Below are positions 31,907-33,048 of a stretch of DNA of 33,048 nucleotides, one piece after another; the first letter of the stretch is position 1; every line of letters starts with the position of its first letter. The DNA is from Halobacteriales archaeon QS_9_67_17 (lineage in GTDB: Archaea > Halobacteriota > Halobacteria > Halobacteriales > Haloarculaceae): assembly GCA_003023185.1 (NCBI GenBank), contig PXSB01000012.1, positions 11,209 through 44,256 of the forward strand, given 5' to 3'. The notes beneath the pieces were generated by a model. That model was not told where the DNA came from, searched no databases, and saw only the letters and a program-made list of their open reading frames with translations. A program made the translations under genes and the position numbers.

Positions 31907-33048
31907 AGTAGAACGCGACGGGCGTTCCGGTGGCGTCCTCGCGGTCGATCTTGTCGAGGGCGTCCTCGAAGTCGGCCGTGTGGACCTCGGTGCGGCCGTC
32001 GCGGATGGCGAACATACCGGCCTCGGTACACAGCGACTCGATCTCGGCACCCGAGAACCCCTCCGTGCGTTCCGCGAGCTCGTCGAAGTCGACGCTGTCG
32101 GCGAGGTTCATGCCGCGCGTGTGGATGTCGAGGATTCGCGTGCGCCCCTCGGCATCGGGCTCGGGCACCTCGATGAGGCGGTCGAAGCGGCCGGGCCGGA
32201 GGATGGCACGGTCGAGCATGTCGAAGCGATTGGTGGCGGCGATGATAGAGATGTCACCGCGTGCCTCGAAGCCGTCCATCTCCGAGAGTAACTGCATCAT
32301 CGTCCGCTGGACCTCTGCGTCGCCCGAGGTCTTCGACTCCGTGCGCTTCGACGCGATGGCGTCGATCTCGTCGATGAAGATGATAGCGGGTTCACGTTCG
32401 GAGGCGAGTTCGAACAGGTCGCGGACGAGCCGTGCCCCCTCGCCGATGAACTTCTGGACGAGTTCGGAGCCGGCCATCTTGATGAAGGTGGCGTCGGTCT
32501 GGTTCGCCACCGCTTTCGCGAGCATCGTCTTGCCCGTCCCCGGCGGCCCGTGCAGGAGCACGCCCGTCGGCGGTTCGATGCCGACCTCGTCGAACTGGTC
32601 GGGGTTGGTGAGCGGATCCTCGACGGCCTCGCGCACCTCCGTCAGCTGCTGGTCGATGCCGCCGATGTCCTCGTACTCGACCGTCGGCTGATTCGTGACC
32701 TCCATCGCCTGTGCGCGGGCGTCGGTCTCGTCGTCAAGCACGCGCTGGACGGCGAAGGAGTCGTTGATGGCGACGCGGTCGCCGGCCTCCAGCTCCTCGG
32801 CGAGCCGCGGCGACACGTCCGTCAACACCTCCTGATTGTTGCCGTGCTGTTTCAGGACGACCTCTTCGCCCTCGTTGAGTTCTTCGACCGTCGCGATGTA
32901 CAGCGACGAGGTCTTCAGCGCCTCGTTCTCGCGCTGGAGATGGTCGACGTCCTCGCGGAGGTCGTCCTGTCGGCCGCGAGCAGATTCGAGCTGGTCGGCG
33001 AGTTCGTCGTGAACACCCACGATATCCTCGAAGTGATCGCGGAGCGCA
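31905..33048 (-). CDS. pan: Proteasome-activating nucleotidase, 3' part
   Basis: The visible 381 codons encode nearly all of the AAA ATPase that unfolds substrates for the archaeal 20S proteasome. It begins in a coiled coil (LRDHFEDIV, then [14 protein letters not shown]), passes an OB domain ([13 protein letters not shown], about 75 residues in), and has an AAA module with Walker A GPPGTGKT and Walker [11 protein letters not shown]. The second region of homology is [20 protein letters not shown]. The frame stays open to the window edge with no in-frame ATG before it, so a short N-terminal part lies outside; the GTG at 33020 is internal. The C-terminus is P-V-A-F-Y, with Phe rather than Tyr at the penultimate position of the HbYX gate-opening motif as I read it. 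Confidence 0.96.
   Translation of the reverse strand, partial: ALRDHFEDIVGVHDELADQLESARGRQDDLREDVDHLQRENEALKTSSLYIATVEELNEGEEVVLKQHGNNQEVLTDVSPRLAEELEAGDRVAINDSFAVQRVLDDETDARAQAMEVTNQPTVEYEDIGGIDQQLTEVREAVEDPLTNPDQFDEVGIEPPTGVLLHGPPGTGKTMLAKAVANQTDATFIKMAGSELVQKFIGEGARLVRDLFELASEREPAIIFIDEIDAIASKRTESKTSGDAEVQRTMMQLLSEMDGFEARGDISIIAATNRFDMLDRAILRPGRFDRLIEVPEPDAEGRTRILDIHTRGMNLADSVDFDELAERTEGFSGAEIESLCTEAGMFAIRDGRTEVHTADFEDALDKIDREDATGTPVAFY

Noticed and set aside
1-33048. CRISPR array, tRNA, rRNA, integrase or intact transposase
   Set aside because: No regularly spaced direct repeats, no cloverleaf-like sequence in the gaps and no transposase or integrase motifs were seen on either strand.

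Overview
The window reads as chromosomal DNA of a haloarchaeon (class Halobacteria). The evidence is very high GC with GC-rich third codon positions, acidic proteins, TATA-like boxes about 27 nt upstream of start codons with little or no leader, a proteasome-activating nucleotidase (PAN), a UPF0058 protein, DUF4330 proteins, and archaeal-type glycan genes. Genes are dense, often with 1-4 nt overlaps or gaps, and no rRNA, tRNA, CRISPR array or intact insertion sequence was seen.

Layout. (1) 1-4.2 kb, catabolic genes: the 5' end of a truncated gene, an acyl-CoA dehydrogenase and an MmgE/PrpD protein on the minus strand, then a luciferase-like oxidoreductase and a small cupin on the plus strand. 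(2) 4.3-7.2 kb: two tandem carotenoid-cleavage-type oxygenases. (3) 7.3-15.5 kb: a surface-glycan cassette with a Wzx/AglR-like flippase, three alkaline-phosphatase-superfamily (sulfatase-like) proteins and two family-4 glycosyltransferases. It is bordered on the left by two joined gene remnants (a glycosyltransferase 3' end and an unidentified 3' end) and on the right by a flippase C-terminal remnant, as expected if an older cassette was replaced. (4) 15.5-18.75 kb: an operon of three NAD-dependent sugar-nucleotide enzymes, led by a UDP-sulfoquinovose-synthase-like protein with a perfect 9-bp inverted repeat directly before its start codon. (5) 18.85-20.9 kb: two divergent DUF4330 paralogues, each with an internal repeat, and a small unknown protein. 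(6) 20.97-22.6 kb: a cytochrome P450 and a small membrane protein. (7) 22.6-24.5 kb: a structured intergenic region, a CbiA/CobB amidotransferase and a UPF0058 protein. (8) 24.5-27.5 kb: a GlmU-like then GlmS operon for UDP-GlcNAc supply. (9) 27.5-33 kb: a small conserved protein, a photolyase, a UppP-type polyprenyl-diphosphate phosphatase, a two-gene membrane operon and the 3' part of pan.

How the parts fit. GlmS and the GlmU-like protein supply amino-sugar nucleotides. The three SDR enzymes would make special, possibly sulfonated, sugar nucleotides. The glycosyltransferases and flippase assemble and export a lipid-linked glycan, and UppP could recycle the polyprenyl carrier. The AlkP-superfamily proteins may decorate or trim that glycan. 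This linkage is inferred from gene content and neighbourhood. The most interesting candidates are the remnant-bordered cassette with its short AlkP-like family, the SQD1-like operon with its palindromic operator candidate, the internally duplicated DUF4330 pair, and the hairpin-rich region before cbiA.
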